This document shows, one piece after another, positions 37,601 through 46,158 of a DNA stretch of 64,000 nucleotides. This stretch comes from Caldilinea sp. CFX5. GTDB lineage: Bacteria > Chloroflexota > Anaerolineae > Caldilineales > Caldilineaceae. The notes beneath the pieces were generated by a model, which saw only the letters and a program-made list of their open reading frames with translations, was not told the DNA's origin and did no database searches. The stretch is from positions 24,273 to 88,272 of the forward strand of contig QWII01000034.1 of NCBI GenBank assembly GCA_021405325.1, in the 5' to 3' direction. The position numbers and the translations under genes are program-made. Each line of letters begins with the position of its first letter. Within the stretch, counting starts at the first letter, position 1.

Positions 37601-40600
37601 GAGAACGCTGCTTACCGCGACATTACTATCAACATTCCCGCCAATAGTAAGCCAGGTGTCCCTTATGGCTTGGCCCCCCAAAACAATGGTTATTTGGCAA
37701 CGCGCAATATCACCTTTGATTGGATAGACACGCACCGTACCACGAGTTATGTGTTACAAGCGGCCACCGATGCTAATTTTACAGCATTGCTTTTGAATAC
37801 TACGTTGAATGCCTCCCAATCGAATTACGTGTGGACTGCCGGCGCAGAATATGCCACTGTCTATTGGCGCGTTATCGCCAATGGCCCCTATGGCGCCAAT
37901 ACGGCTGGTCAATCTTTGCATATTGATGAAACTGCACCTAATTCCGCCTTTGTTGGTATGCCGTCAATTAGTTATGATACCAAGTTTAACCTACAATGGA
38001 GCGGCTCTGATGCGCGCGCTGGGTTGCGTTGGTATCATATTCAGGTGCGCGACGGTAACTATGCTGACAGCGAGTGGGTGGATTGGTTGGTAAACACGAC
38101 AAAAACCACGGAAATCTTTGCCGGTCAAGCAGGTCATATCTATTATTTTCGCATACGCGCAATGGATGAAGTGGGGAATTGGGAAGCGTGGCCAGGTGCC
38201 GATGGGGATGGCGCGGTTTTGATTGATCCCACTGCCATGCCGACGACGCCCTGGTGGAATAACAGTTACACAACGAAGCGAAACCTGATAATTACGAATC
38301 AGGATAGTGACACGATGCCGGCTGGGTTCCCGCTGCGTATTCACTTTGATCCTACAACTAACCCCACTGCGGCTGAAATTTTCAATGCCTCACAAAGTTC
38401 CACTAAGGGCAATGATCTACGGGTGATCTATAACAATCAAACAGAATTAGATCGTTGGGTACAGCGGTTTACGGCTACTCAAATTGATATTTGGTTCCCC
38501 TTGCAGGCTGTATTAGGTAGCAGCCAAACGAACAACAGCAGCTATCAACTTTACTATGGTAACGCCCAAGCTGGCGCTCCACCGGCCAACCAAAATGCCA
38601 TTTTCTTGCCAAAGACAGATGGTAACACGATGGGACTTTGGCATTTCCTGGAAGGCAGCGGCAGCACTGTCAATGATGTATCCGGGCGTACCCACCCAGG
38701 CAATTTTATAAACGGCGGTTGGACGGATGGGTACTTAGGCGGGGCTGGCAGTTTTAACGGTAGTAGCGCCTATGTAGAAATCAGTCATTCCGATGATTTT
38801 AAGCCTGGAGCGCTGACCTTGGAAGCATGGATCTATGTGACTGGTTCGTTTGCTAACCACCCTATGATCTTCAATAAGGATCGGTACTGGTTCAAGATCA
38901 ATGGGGACGGCCAACTTACATTCATGATTAAAGCAGACGGCGGTGATCGGGCGATTACAGGACAAACGCGGCTCACGCCCAATCGCTGGTATCATGTTGC
39001 TGCAACCTATAATGGTGGTCAGCGAATGCGAATTTTTGTCAATGGCTGGTTAGATCGGGAGCAAAATGATGGCGCCCCCCCTGTGTTATGGAATACGCAT
39101 CCGTTACGGATTGGTCGGAGCGACTATAACAGCACGGGCTATTTCCCCGGTTACATTCAACATGCGCGTATTTCAAATAGTGAACGCACGGACTTCGCCT
39201 ACGGCGCGATAGACATGCTGCCTTCGCTTGCTGTAGGATCACTCATTGCGCCGCCAGTTCAAGGGCAGGCCGATTTGGCGATCTTGAATGTGCGCACCTA
39301 TCCGGCCAATAACGGTAAGCTAGTCATCGAAGTTACTGTTAAGAATGAGGGGAACCGCGCTTCAGAAAATCAGACTTATGTTGATCTCTATTTGGACGGC
39401 GTTCCCTCATTGCCGCAAAACCTGCGCCAGGTTGTCAAATTTTGGCTCAATGAGTCAATTGCCCCTGGGCAAACGGTCTTCTTGACAACCGAAATTCAAT
39501 CATTTGGTACGTTGCTGACAAACACCGCCGTTGCTGATGCGCATCTTGAAGAAACGCACCAATTGTATGCACTTGTGGATCCAACTAATGTAGTAAAAGA
39601 AGCAAACGAAACAAATAACGTGACAAACCGTGGTGTTGATGCCTGTCTGACTTTACCGGACAGTTATGAGGCCGATAACACGAGTAATGAAGCCCCTGTT
39701 TTGCTGCTTGATCAAGTGCAGCATCATAACTTCACGAACCTGGCTGATGAAGATTGGGTAAAGTTTACGACTGAATCTGGCATAAAATACCAGTTCGCAA
39801 CGAGCAATTTGGGTGCAGCAGCAGATACTTATCTCTACCTTTATGATACAGATGGTACAACACTTCTTGCGGCTAATGATGACGCTCGACCAGAAACGCT
39901 TGCCGCACAATTTGAATGGACGGCGGCAAAATCGGCTACTCACTACCTGCTGGTCAAGCACTGGAATCCTAACATTAGCGGTTGCGGGACTGGCTATGAT
40001 CTGCTCGTAACAAAAGCTTGTGCGGCGCCGACGCCAGCTCCTTCTGCCCAAATCGGCGATCTTGATGGTGATGGCGATGTTGATGACGCTGATGCAGCAA
40101 TTTTACAGGCGGCCTTTGGTAGTAAAGGTTGTCCTGGCTGGATTGCATCTGATCTCAATCAAGATGGCCTGATCGACATTATGGATCATGCGATCCTTGT
40201 CGCCCATTTTGGTGAGTCATTAAATCCGCCTACGCCTACAGCGACGCCAACACCAACTCCCACTGCAATACCAGCAATACCGACAACGCCCAAACTTGAG
40301 ATCCCTGCGCCAAATAGTACAGTCAGCGCCACGCAAGTAATCGTGTTGACATGGAGCCGCCCAGAGCATGCCACAGAATTTATTGTTGAGCTTTTCCGTA
40401 ATGGTGGGGAATTCATTGATAAACGCATGAAAATTCAGACCACAACTTGGGAAGTTGGTATTTTGCCGGCTGGCGAGTATCTGGTCCGCATTCAAGCGTT
40501 CAATCGCCTAGGGCAATGGAGTGAATGGGGTGACTATCGTTTTACGGTTGTTTCCAACACGCCAGGGCCAACTATAACACCACAACCAACAGCGACATCA

Positions 40601-40711
40601 ACGCCTGTGCCACCAACACCGACAATAACACCGACACCTACATTAACCCCGACGCCAGGATCGGTCAATGAAAATGACCGTCATATCTACTTGCCATTTA
40701 TACGGCGATAA
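34673..40711 (+). CDS. Exported M23 peptidase mosaic with NBR1-Ig, LamG, CARDB, PPC and dockerin-like domains
   Basis: 2012 residues from the ATG at 34673 (GGGGG just upstream). Order: signal peptide 1-28; PsbP-like N-terminal region; M23 endopeptidase (about 240-385) with HKGID (near 259) and HLHFEV (near 351), the Zn ligands; beta/gamma-crystallin-like segment (about 402-520); two NBR1-type Ig domains (about 546-776); Fn3-like domains; DUF2341 (about 1192-1302); LamG-type lectin fold (about 1316-1506); CARDB (about 1529-1652); PPC (about 1659-1779); dockerin type I-like pair of calcium loops (about 1793-1847, DLDGDGDVDDAD and DLNQDGLIDIMD); Pro/Thr linkers; Fn3; terminal IYLPFIRR. M23 enzymes cut peptidoglycan cross-bridges or peptides. 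The first 550 codons are clearly more AT-rich than the rest, which points to assembly from different sources. Confidence 0.86.
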   Translation: MTLSRNFMRVLLICLISLVLFEISYAARKDNHSSHNFHDINLLENIGMPNDESEWLSFADQKLQITFQYPADWYLFEDSTFRSPQPVSGAAERRAIVTNFKDPLSIDIVPESACWLEVFVNDAPIGQNYSLASAIGKRPDQSETATLRNGLVGYRLRYGSLDIDQHNYTELFLPYDQGTLIFVYWSKSSTNVQTCEIVFASILDSLEVLQINNVFSADILSTNTDSIEIPSFIPKTLELPLAGPHLVQQGWHYDFTTAPHKGIDYRGETWQSFDVLAAAAGDAKYIHSDSWGHTVIIKHTVSFESSNRIYYTLYAHLDTWNVPSNGQWQRVYASEKIGTSGISGKANGYNHLHFEVSFDSYGSNRFDPYALWNVAKYYPSGGAFTGYGPNHIWLYEDAASNVGVTLFEEPNFKGHSLTLTTHDLDLCDNPLGHNQPAVVPCFTAPSWTDNASSIKVAPGWNARLHKHNEADAVKWGDDATKGLSCNSDISDFRTVTFPDGTPLDQNVSRIYVWRCGGLNSLVQPASYYTDQDPCKPDTSTYPTADKAQFNNKEFPADTYIATPNQSLNKMWELRNTGSTTWGSGYQLVFLGGDQMGAPKSVNVPTTAPNSTVQLTVPIVAPAQPGTYRGNWQLRNPQGTYFGEKIWVQLTIADPNSNTVEPSGNLPSLELTCLECPTTLGTGELFRPKIRVKVNSGDLLASRGDMLRNTDNNLFGAFPHVAVEGSIREGQSYDFVFYADHPFVAPTTPAIYTSKWRIWRDGGYVGPEVTIRFEAKPAAPPNLQPNPPRLTGPGDWAVYQGNSGIQLAVQNAGDPDGDAITSYYFEIFESAQNANSGWINANSWTPPATLGFNNYQWRAKVRDGRGGESAWSNQVWHFTILNSALQISDFHAETCRIPWGGAEKICFCATTNAGTLKLQINTANDGSASGDWHTINELGTPNYNCASDNDRPPNLDPFGYLSGSHKVRLYARGAGGWENAAYRDITINIPANSKPGVPYGLAPQNNGYLATRNITFDWIDTHRTTSYVLQAATDANFTALLLNTTLNASQSNYVWTAGAEYATVYWRVIANGPYGANTAGQSLHIDETAPNSAFVGMPSISYDTKFNLQWSGSDARAGLRWYHIQVRDGNYADSEWVDWLVNTTKTTEIFAGQAGHIYYFRIRAMDEVGNWEAWPGADGDGAVLIDPTAMPTTPWWNNSYTTKRNLIITNQDSDTMPAGFPLRIHFDPTTNPTAAEIFNASQSSTKGNDLRVIYNNQTELDRWVQRFTATQIDIWFPLQAVLGSSQTNNSSYQLYYGNAQAGAPPANQNAIFLPKTDGNTMGLWHFLEGSGSTVNDVSGRTHPGNFINGGWTDGYLGGAGSFNGSSAYVEISHSDDFKPGALTLEAWIYVTGSFANHPMIFNKDRYWFKINGDGQLTFMIKADGGDRAITGQTRLTPNRWYHVAATYNGGQRMRIFVNGWLDREQNDGAPPVLWNTHPLRIGRSDYNSTGYFPGYIQHARISNSERTDFAYGAIDMLPSLAVGSLIAPPVQGQADLAILNVRTYPANNGKLVIEVTVKNEGNRASENQTYVDLYLDGVPSLPQNLRQVVKFWLNESIAPGQTVFLTTEIQSFGTLLTNTAVADAHLEETHQLYALVDPTNVVKEANETNNVTNRGVDACLTLPDSYEADNTSNEAPVLLLDQVQHHNFTNLADEDWVKFTTESGIKYQFATSNLGAAADTYLYLYDTDGTTLLAANDDARPETLAAQFEWTAAKSATHYLLVKHWNPNISGCGTGYDLLVTKACAAPTPAPSAQIGDLDGDGDVDDADAAILQAAFGSKGCPGWIASDLNQDGLIDIMDHAILVAHFGESLNPPTPTATPTPTPTAIPAIPTTPKLEIPAPNSTVSATQVIVLTWSRPEHATEFIVELFRNGGEFIDKRMKIQTTTWEVGILPAGEYLVRIQAFNRLGQWSEWGDYRFTVVSNTPGPTITPQPTATSTPVPPTPTITPTPTLTPTPGSVNENDRHIYLPFIRR

Positions 40712-40778
40712 ACGCTATTTGTCATCCTTGGCTTAAAACCTGCTGTTTTCTTCATTGTGACAGAAAGACGCTTAACTC

Positions 40779-43097
40779 ATGAATAACCGGATTTACCAAC
40801 CCAAACATCACATCTCCCGCCGCCAATTCTTACAGATCGCGGGTACGGTTGCAATGGGCGTTATGGCAACCCAGCAGCGCCAAAGCGCTAACGCCAATCC
40901 GGCACAGAGCGGCACAACACCCAATCCCATCTACAGCGAAGCCCCCATGCTTGCTGATCGGGTGGCGCAGGGCCAACTGCCGTCGGTTGACCAACGCCTA
41001 CCCGTCATTCCCTGCTTTATGCCTGTTGTGGAAAACGTCGGCGGCTATGGCGATGTAATCCGTCGCGCCCACAAAGGCGCAGCGGACCGCTTTGGCCCAA
41101 CCAAGATGGTCGATCATGGTCTGGTCTGGTTTGACAAAGCGCTGACGCTACAGGCCCACATTGCCGAAGCGTGGACGGTCAACGACGATGCCACCGAATG
41201 GACCTTTGCCCTACGCGCCGGCATGAAATGGTCGGATGGTCAGCCCTTTACCACCGCCGACATCCAGTGGTGGTATGACCATGAACTGACCAATGCCGAT
41301 CTCACGCCCACGCCGCCAGGTCGCTTTACCACCGGGCCGGAACGCACGCTGATGCAGTTGACTGTGGTCGATGCGCAGACCGTCAAATTTACTTTTGCCC
41401 ATCCTTATCCGCTCTTTGCGCACCGGATTGCACGCGCGGACAACGCGATCTATGCCCCTGCTCACTATCTAGCCCATTTTCACCTTGCCACCACGGCCAA
41501 TGTGGCCGCGTTGCAACAAGAGGCGCTGCAAGCCGGCTTTGACGACTGGGTGGGCTACTACCAGAATCGTAGCGCCTGGTATCTCAACCCCGATAAGCCT
41601 TCGTTGGCCCCGTGGGTGGCAAAAAATGCCCTGGCCGAGAACACCTTTATCATGGAACGCAATCCTTACTTCTTTGGCGTGGACAGCATCGGCAAACAAC
41701 TGCCCTACATCGACGTCGTGCGTCACGAATATGCCGTGCTGGATCGCCTGATTGATGACTGGGTTGGTAACGGCAACCTTGATTTTCAGGCGCGCCACAT
41801 CAGCAGCGGTAAGTTGACTGTTTACCAACAGGGCGAGGGTGGCGGCGACTACAAAGTAATCACCGGCGTCAGCGCCGGTCATCTGGCCATCCAGCTTAAT
41901 TTGACCACCCTGGAGCCGAAATTGCGCACTTTTTTCCAGGATCAACGGGTGCGCCGAGCGCTCTCATTGGCCGTCGACCGAACCGCGCTCAGTCAACAAT
42001 TTTATGGCGGCATGGCTACGCCGCGTCAATATAGCCCGTTGACGAAATCACCCCAATACCATGCGTCGCTCGCCACCGCCTATATCAGCTATGATGTGAA
42101 CCAGGCCAATACACTGCTCGATCAGGCCGGCTATCGCGCCAAGGATGCCGCCGGTTTTCGGCTTTGGCCGGCGCCCGACAGCGGACGGATTCGCTTTATT
42201 GTGGTGGGAACGGCTGAAGCAGGAACCACCGATGAGCAGGCAGTGCAGAAGGTATTGACCTATTTTGCGGCGGTCGGGGTTGCGGCCACTTATCAACCGC
42301 TCGATCGTGCAACCTACGAAACGCGTGTCAACAACAACCAGATCGAAGCCGCCTGGTGGGGCGGCGACCGGACAATCCTGCCCCTGCTAGCCCCGGAGAT
42401 TTTTCTGGGCCTCATCTTTGATCGCCCGTGGGCGGTGGCATGGGGCGCTTGGCGCAATGATCCTGCCCACAACATTGCTGAAGAACCACCGCAGGGTCAC
42501 TGGATCCGTGACATTTGGACCACCTGGGACCAGCTAGCGGTCACCACGGATGCGACAGAACAGACGCGGTTGTTCAAGCAGATTCTGGCTATTTGGGCCA
42601 GAGAACTGCCTATGATTGGCTTTCTCGGCGAATTGCCGGCGCCGGTCATCAAAAAGAGTGGTCTACGCAACTATGTCGCCGGTTACCCGCTGGATGATAC
42701 CACGGGTGATGAGCATCTGCTCAACCCGGAAACGCTCTTTTGGGAAACGCCCCAACCGATGGCAACCCTCAACTATGCCACCGGACAGCCGGGCAGCTAC
42801 TTCACGCTAAAAGCAACCAATTTTCCGGCCAATCAAACCGCGATGATCAGTGTCAACGATCTGCCTATCGCGACAACAACTACTGATCCGTCCGGTGCCT
42901 TCACCGCTGTTCTGGATACCCGTGAATTGCCGATTGGCTCTTATGTGGTCAAGACCAGTGTCAATCCAGCGGCAAAGTCCCCCTTGATCCTAGCCGCTGA
43001 TCAACCGCTGCGCACCAAGGAAGGGACGCTGGCGCCGGTTGTCATCCCATTGGCTGCCGCCCGGCAAAGCGTATATTTACCACTTATTGCACGGTAG
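40779..43097 (+). CDS. Oligopeptide/nickel-type ABC transporter substrate-binding protein (SBP family 5) with YLP C-terminus
   Basis: 772 residues. A Tat-type signal (SRRQFLQIAG, about 14-40) precedes an SBP_bac_5 domain (about 80-640) with EWTFALRAGMKWSDGQPFTTADI and FFQDQRVRRALSLAVDRTAL, the family's usual anchors. OppA/DppA-type proteins capture peptides for an ABC importer; no permease or ATPase genes are nearby. The last 115 residues are an extra beta module (TGQPGSYFTLKATNFPAN ... LPIGSYVVKT) ending VYLPLIAR, closely parallel to the C-terminus of the S8 protease at 26025-30947. There is no lipobox, so anchoring probably depends on this C-terminal part. No clear Shine-Dalgarno. Confidence 0.87.
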   Translation: MNNRIYQPKHHISRRQFLQIAGTVAMGVMATQQRQSANANPAQSGTTPNPIYSEAPMLADRVAQGQLPSVDQRLPVIPCFMPVVENVGGYGDVIRRAHKGAADRFGPTKMVDHGLVWFDKALTLQAHIAEAWTVNDDATEWTFALRAGMKWSDGQPFTTADIQWWYDHELTNADLTPTPPGRFTTGPERTLMQLTVVDAQTVKFTFAHPYPLFAHRIARADNAIYAPAHYLAHFHLATTANVAALQQEALQAGFDDWVGYYQNRSAWYLNPDKPSLAPWVAKNALAENTFIMERNPYFFGVDSIGKQLPYIDVVRHEYAVLDRLIDDWVGNGNLDFQARHISSGKLTVYQQGEGGGDYKVITGVSAGHLAIQLNLTTLEPKLRTFFQDQRVRRALSLAVDRTALSQQFYGGMATPRQYSPLTKSPQYHASLATAYISYDVNQANTLLDQAGYRAKDAAGFRLWPAPDSGRIRFIVVGTAEAGTTDEQAVQKVLTYFAAVGVAATYQPLDRATYETRVNNNQIEAAWWGGDRTILPLLAPEIFLGLIFDRPWAVAWGAWRNDPAHNIAEEPPQGHWIRDIWTTWDQLAVTTDATEQTRLFKQILAIWARELPMIGFLGELPAPVIKKSGLRNYVAGYPLDDTTGDEHLLNPETLFWETPQPMATLNYATGQPGSYFTLKATNFPANQTAMISVNDLPIATTTTDPSGAFTAVLDTRELPIGSYVVKTSVNPAAKSPLILAADQPLRTKEGTLAPVVIPLAAARQSVYLPLIAR

Positions 43098-43163
43098 CAG
43101 GTATCAACTTTACGCGAACCGATTTTCCCTTTCTACCCCATTTTCTGAACTGGAGACTTTTTT

Positions 43164-45050
43164 ATGGCAAACAATATGGCAAACAAACGGTGGTTCCTCT
43201 TTTTCTGCCTGGTTGGTCTGCTCATGGGTAGCGTCGTGTATACGCAACAGACGTTGGCCGCATCTATAGAACAAAGCACCATTCCGTTGCCAAGCGATAC
43301 ACCCACGGCGACGCCCACAGACCCAAACTTGCCGCCCCAATTTACGCCAACCCCGACCAATACCCCAACCCTGATTTCGACTGGGCTGCCCACAGCGACA
43401 CCACTCGCAACGCCCATTCCCCCGCAACCGACTTCGACACCGGCGTCCACGGGTGGGGCCGATCAGTCCTGTACGCGGAACCCTTGGCGTTTTACCACGA
43501 ACATGACAACCAAGCGCTTGTATCACGCCGCTGTGGCCGTCAATGGCAACCTCTATGCGTTGGGCGGCCATGAATACCCCGGTGTGGAGCGGGCGCTTAT
43601 CAACGCCGATGGCACGCTGGATCTTTGGCAGCGGGTGAATTTTATGGTCATGCCCCGCGGCGAGCTGGCGGCGGTAGCGCATGGCGGTTACATCTATGCC
43701 TTAGGCGGGGTTAATGGCAGCGCTATCGCCGCGACTGAGTTTGCCCAGGTGCAGCCGGATGGGTCGTTATCCGCCTGGCAACTGACCAGCGCCATGAATC
43801 AGCCGCGCTCACATTTTGCCGCGGTGGCCGCCAACGGCTATCTCTATGCCATCGGCGGCGATAATCAGACGCCGGCCACGGTCGAGCGGGCGCGGTTCAA
43901 TGCCGATGGGACACTGGGCGCCTGGGAGATGATCAACCAGATGAACTATCAGCGCCGCAGCCGCAATGCCGCTGTGATCAACAATTTTGTCTACGTAGTG
44001 GGCGACAGCACAACGTCTGGTCAGGCCGATAGCATTGAACGGGCCGCCCTCAACGCCGATGGTTCCCTGGGCGTCTGGCAGGTTGTCGGAGCGTTATCGG
44101 TCAACCGCTTTTATAGCAGCATGGTTGCTACCAGTGAGTTTATCTATCTTTTCGGCGGTTACACGAGCGCAGTCAACTACAATACCGTCTTACAGTTGCC
44201 TGTTCGTCCTGATGGCAGCATCGGGCCGGCGCTCTTTTTGGATGCCATGCACTTTGCCCGGCAAGGGCCGGTCGCGGTGGCCGTCAACGGCAATGTCTAT
44301 CTCCTCGGCGGCGGCGATTTCCGGGGGGCGAATACGGAGGAGAGTGTCGAATGGACGAGCCTGGCTGCGTTAGCAATCCCGCGAGACTATGGCGTGTCGA
44401 TCAATCAAGGCGCGCTCTTTACCAATCAAACGGATGTAACCCTGGCCATTAGCGGTCGAACCAGTGCCGTGGAAATGCAAGTGAGCAATGATGGCGGCTT
44501 TGCCGGCGCGCATTGGGAGCCTTGCCGGGCCACAAAAGCGTGGCAGATCACCCGCTTTGGCAGTTCCATCCTACCGCGGACAGTCTATGTACGCTATCGG
44601 GATGCCCAAGGCGCGGTTTCCAGTGTTGTACAGGATGATATTATCCTGGATGTCACGGCGCCATCGGGCAGCGTGGAAATTGCGCCCTTGGCGCCTCGTC
44701 AGCAACGTGGCGTGGTGCAGATAGTTCATCCCGCCTCGCTAAAACAGACGGACAACGTTGCCAATCGCCTTTATCTACCCATGATTGCGACCAGCCGCAG
44801 CAACTGCCCGCAAACCGGGACGCCGACTGTCTCGCTGCAACTCAACGCCCAGGATGATGTGAGTGGCGTCAAGGATATGTTGATCAGCAACACGACAACC
44901 TTTACCTGCGCCGACTGGCAATCTTATGCTGCCACCCAGGCTTGGTATGTACCGTCGGGCGCTACCACCACCGTTTACGTGAAGTTTCGCGATAATGCCG
45001 GCAATGTTTCCGCTGTCGTGCAGGATACGGTCACATTACCGGTAAAGTAG
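43164..45050 (+). CDS. Exported kelch-repeat protein with an internal YLP motif
   Basis: 628 residues, GGAG 8 nt before the ATG. Signal peptide to about residue 35, a Pro/Thr-rich linker (about 43-95), then kelch-type repeats (about 110-410; LYALGGHEYPG, IYALGGVNGS, LYAIGGDNQT, IYLFGGYTSA), a beta-propeller. Two related Ig-like modules follow (about 412-500 and 551-628; each has 'M.(V/I)SN....' and 'VY(V)(R/K)(Y/F)RDA.G.VS.VVQD'). Between them lies LYLPMIATSR (from 44769), so the motif is internal here. Propellers of this type bind or modify carbohydrate or protein; no active site is evident. Last of the seven exported-protein genes. Confidence 0.8.
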   Translation: MANNMANKRWFLFFCLVGLLMGSVVYTQQTLAASIEQSTIPLPSDTPTATPTDPNLPPQFTPTPTNTPTLISTGLPTATPLATPIPPQPTSTPASTGGADQSCTRNPWRFTTNMTTKRLYHAAVAVNGNLYALGGHEYPGVERALINADGTLDLWQRVNFMVMPRGELAAVAHGGYIYALGGVNGSAIAATEFAQVQPDGSLSAWQLTSAMNQPRSHFAAVAANGYLYAIGGDNQTPATVERARFNADGTLGAWEMINQMNYQRRSRNAAVINNFVYVVGDSTTSGQADSIERAALNADGSLGVWQVVGALSVNRFYSSMVATSEFIYLFGGYTSAVNYNTVLQLPVRPDGSIGPALFLDAMHFARQGPVAVAVNGNVYLLGGGDFRGANTEESVEWTSLAALAIPRDYGVSINQGALFTNQTDVTLAISGRTSAVEMQVSNDGGFAGAHWEPCRATKAWQITRFGSSILPRTVYVRYRDAQGAVSSVVQDDIILDVTAPSGSVEIAPLAPRQQRGVVQIVHPASLKQTDNVANRLYLPMIATSRSNCPQTGTPTVSLQLNAQDDVSGVKDMLISNTTTFTCADWQSYAATQAWYVPSGATTTVYVKFRDNAGNVSAVVQDTVTLPVK

Positions 45051-45133
45051 GGAAAAGCAAGGTTGTATCTCTTGCGTAAGTCCTGGCTAAATACCATTGG
45101 GCGTATCGCGGATTTTGGCGTCACCCTCACTAC

Positions 45134-45162
45134 TTGACAGCCGTTGCGCAATTTCTTATACT
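45134..45162 (+). promoter_or_regulatory. Near-consensus sigma-70 promoter, predicted leaderless
   Basis: TTGACA (45134-45139), 17-nt spacer, TATACT (45157-45162). The expected +1, 6-7 nt downstream, coincides with the ATG at 45169, so the mRNA probably has no 5' leader. Confidence 0.8.
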
Positions 45163-45168
45163 ACCACT

Positions 45169-46107
45169 ATGACCGAGCCAAATGCCGACCAACCCGAACA
45201 GACCGAATGGCATCGTCTCTTTGGCGTTGAGCAAGACCTGGCCCTGACGCCAACTGGGGTGGGCGTCGAAACAGAATTTGCCGTCACCACCGAACCGCCG
45301 AAGGTCGATGTGTTGCTCTTGCAGCAAACCGGCGATCAATGGACGGAAGCGCAAAAGGCGCGCCTGCCCGATGGCATCCGTGAATCGACAGCGACCTATA
45401 ATTTGGTCGAGTTCAAGTATACTGAATCGCTGACGTTGGATATTTTCTGGCAGGCATTGGGGTACGAACACTTTTTTCGCACCAGCCGCCGTCTTCCCCA
45501 GGAAAAGGTGCGCCTCTTCATTCTCAGTGCGAAGACGCCCCATGCTGCCCGGCTGGCCGAACTGGGCTTTGTCAAAACCGATCTGCCCGGTGTCTGGCGC
45601 GGTGAGAACATCTATGTGCGCCATGTCACGCTGTTGGTTTTGAATCAATTGCGCGACCTTCCGCATAATGCCTTTGTCAAGACCTTTGCCAGTCGCCAAG
45701 GGGAAAAGCGTAAGGCGTTTGCGTTGTTGAACAATTTTACCGGCTTATCGACCAGATTGGTTACCTTTCTCCAAGGTTTACGCGCGATCTGGTCACTGGC
45801 GGAAGGGGAAACCATGAACGAGATTCTGACACCCGAACGAGTGATGGAGATTGGCGAAACGTGGAAAAAAACGTTACTGCAGAGCATGTCACCTGAAGAA
45901 TTAGATGTGTATTTGCCGGATTATAAACAAACGATTCTGGAACAAGGGCTGGAACAAGGGCTGGAACAAGGAGTTGCCTTAGCCAAACGCGAGACCGTTA
46001 TAGCAATGGCCGCGCGCAAGTTTGACCTGGTTGTCATTGCCGATCTAACCGGCTTGACGCTTGAACAAGTCAATGCCATCTTAGCCGATGAGACAAAGGC
46101 TGCCTGA
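45169..46107 (+). CDS. Rpn/PD-(D/E)XK family nuclease (recombination-promoting/transposase-like)
   Basis: 312 residues from the ATG at 45169, chosen because a strong promoter ends 6 nt before it; the frame is open 24 codons further up. The nuclease core is near the N-terminus: Asp in KVDVLLLQ and Glu-x-Lys in YNLVEFKYTE, a PD-(D/E)XK pattern. The C-terminal half is helical and carries three copies of LEQG from a 12-bp repeat (45937-45971), a hallmark of Rpn-type proteins, which are linked to recA-independent recombination and phage defence. No terminal repeats surround it, so there is no evidence that it is part of a mobile element. Confidence 0.8.
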   Translation: MTEPNADQPEQTEWHRLFGVEQDLALTPTGVGVETEFAVTTEPPKVDVLLLQQTGDQWTEAQKARLPDGIRESTATYNLVEFKYTESLTLDIFWQALGYEHFFRTSRRLPQEKVRLFILSAKTPHAARLAELGFVKTDLPGVWRGENIYVRHVTLLVLNQLRDLPHNAFVKTFASRQGEKRKAFALLNNFTGLSTRLVTFLQGLRAIWSLAEGETMNEILTPERVMEIGETWKKTLLQSMSPEELDVYLPDYKQTILEQGLEQGLEQGVALAKRETVIAMAARKFDLVVIADLTGLTLEQVNAILADETKAA

Positions 46108-46158
46108 CCAGCGGTGTTGATCAAACCAAATCAAAAATAACGTAACCGAGGTGCAACT

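Noticed and set aside
40050..40215. Evidence for a cellulosome
   Set aside because: One dockerin-like domain alone, with no cohesin, scaffoldin or glycoside hydrolase in the window, is not sufficient.
45169..46107. Rpn-type gene as part of an insertion sequence
   Set aside because: No terminal inverted repeats or target duplication are visible around it.
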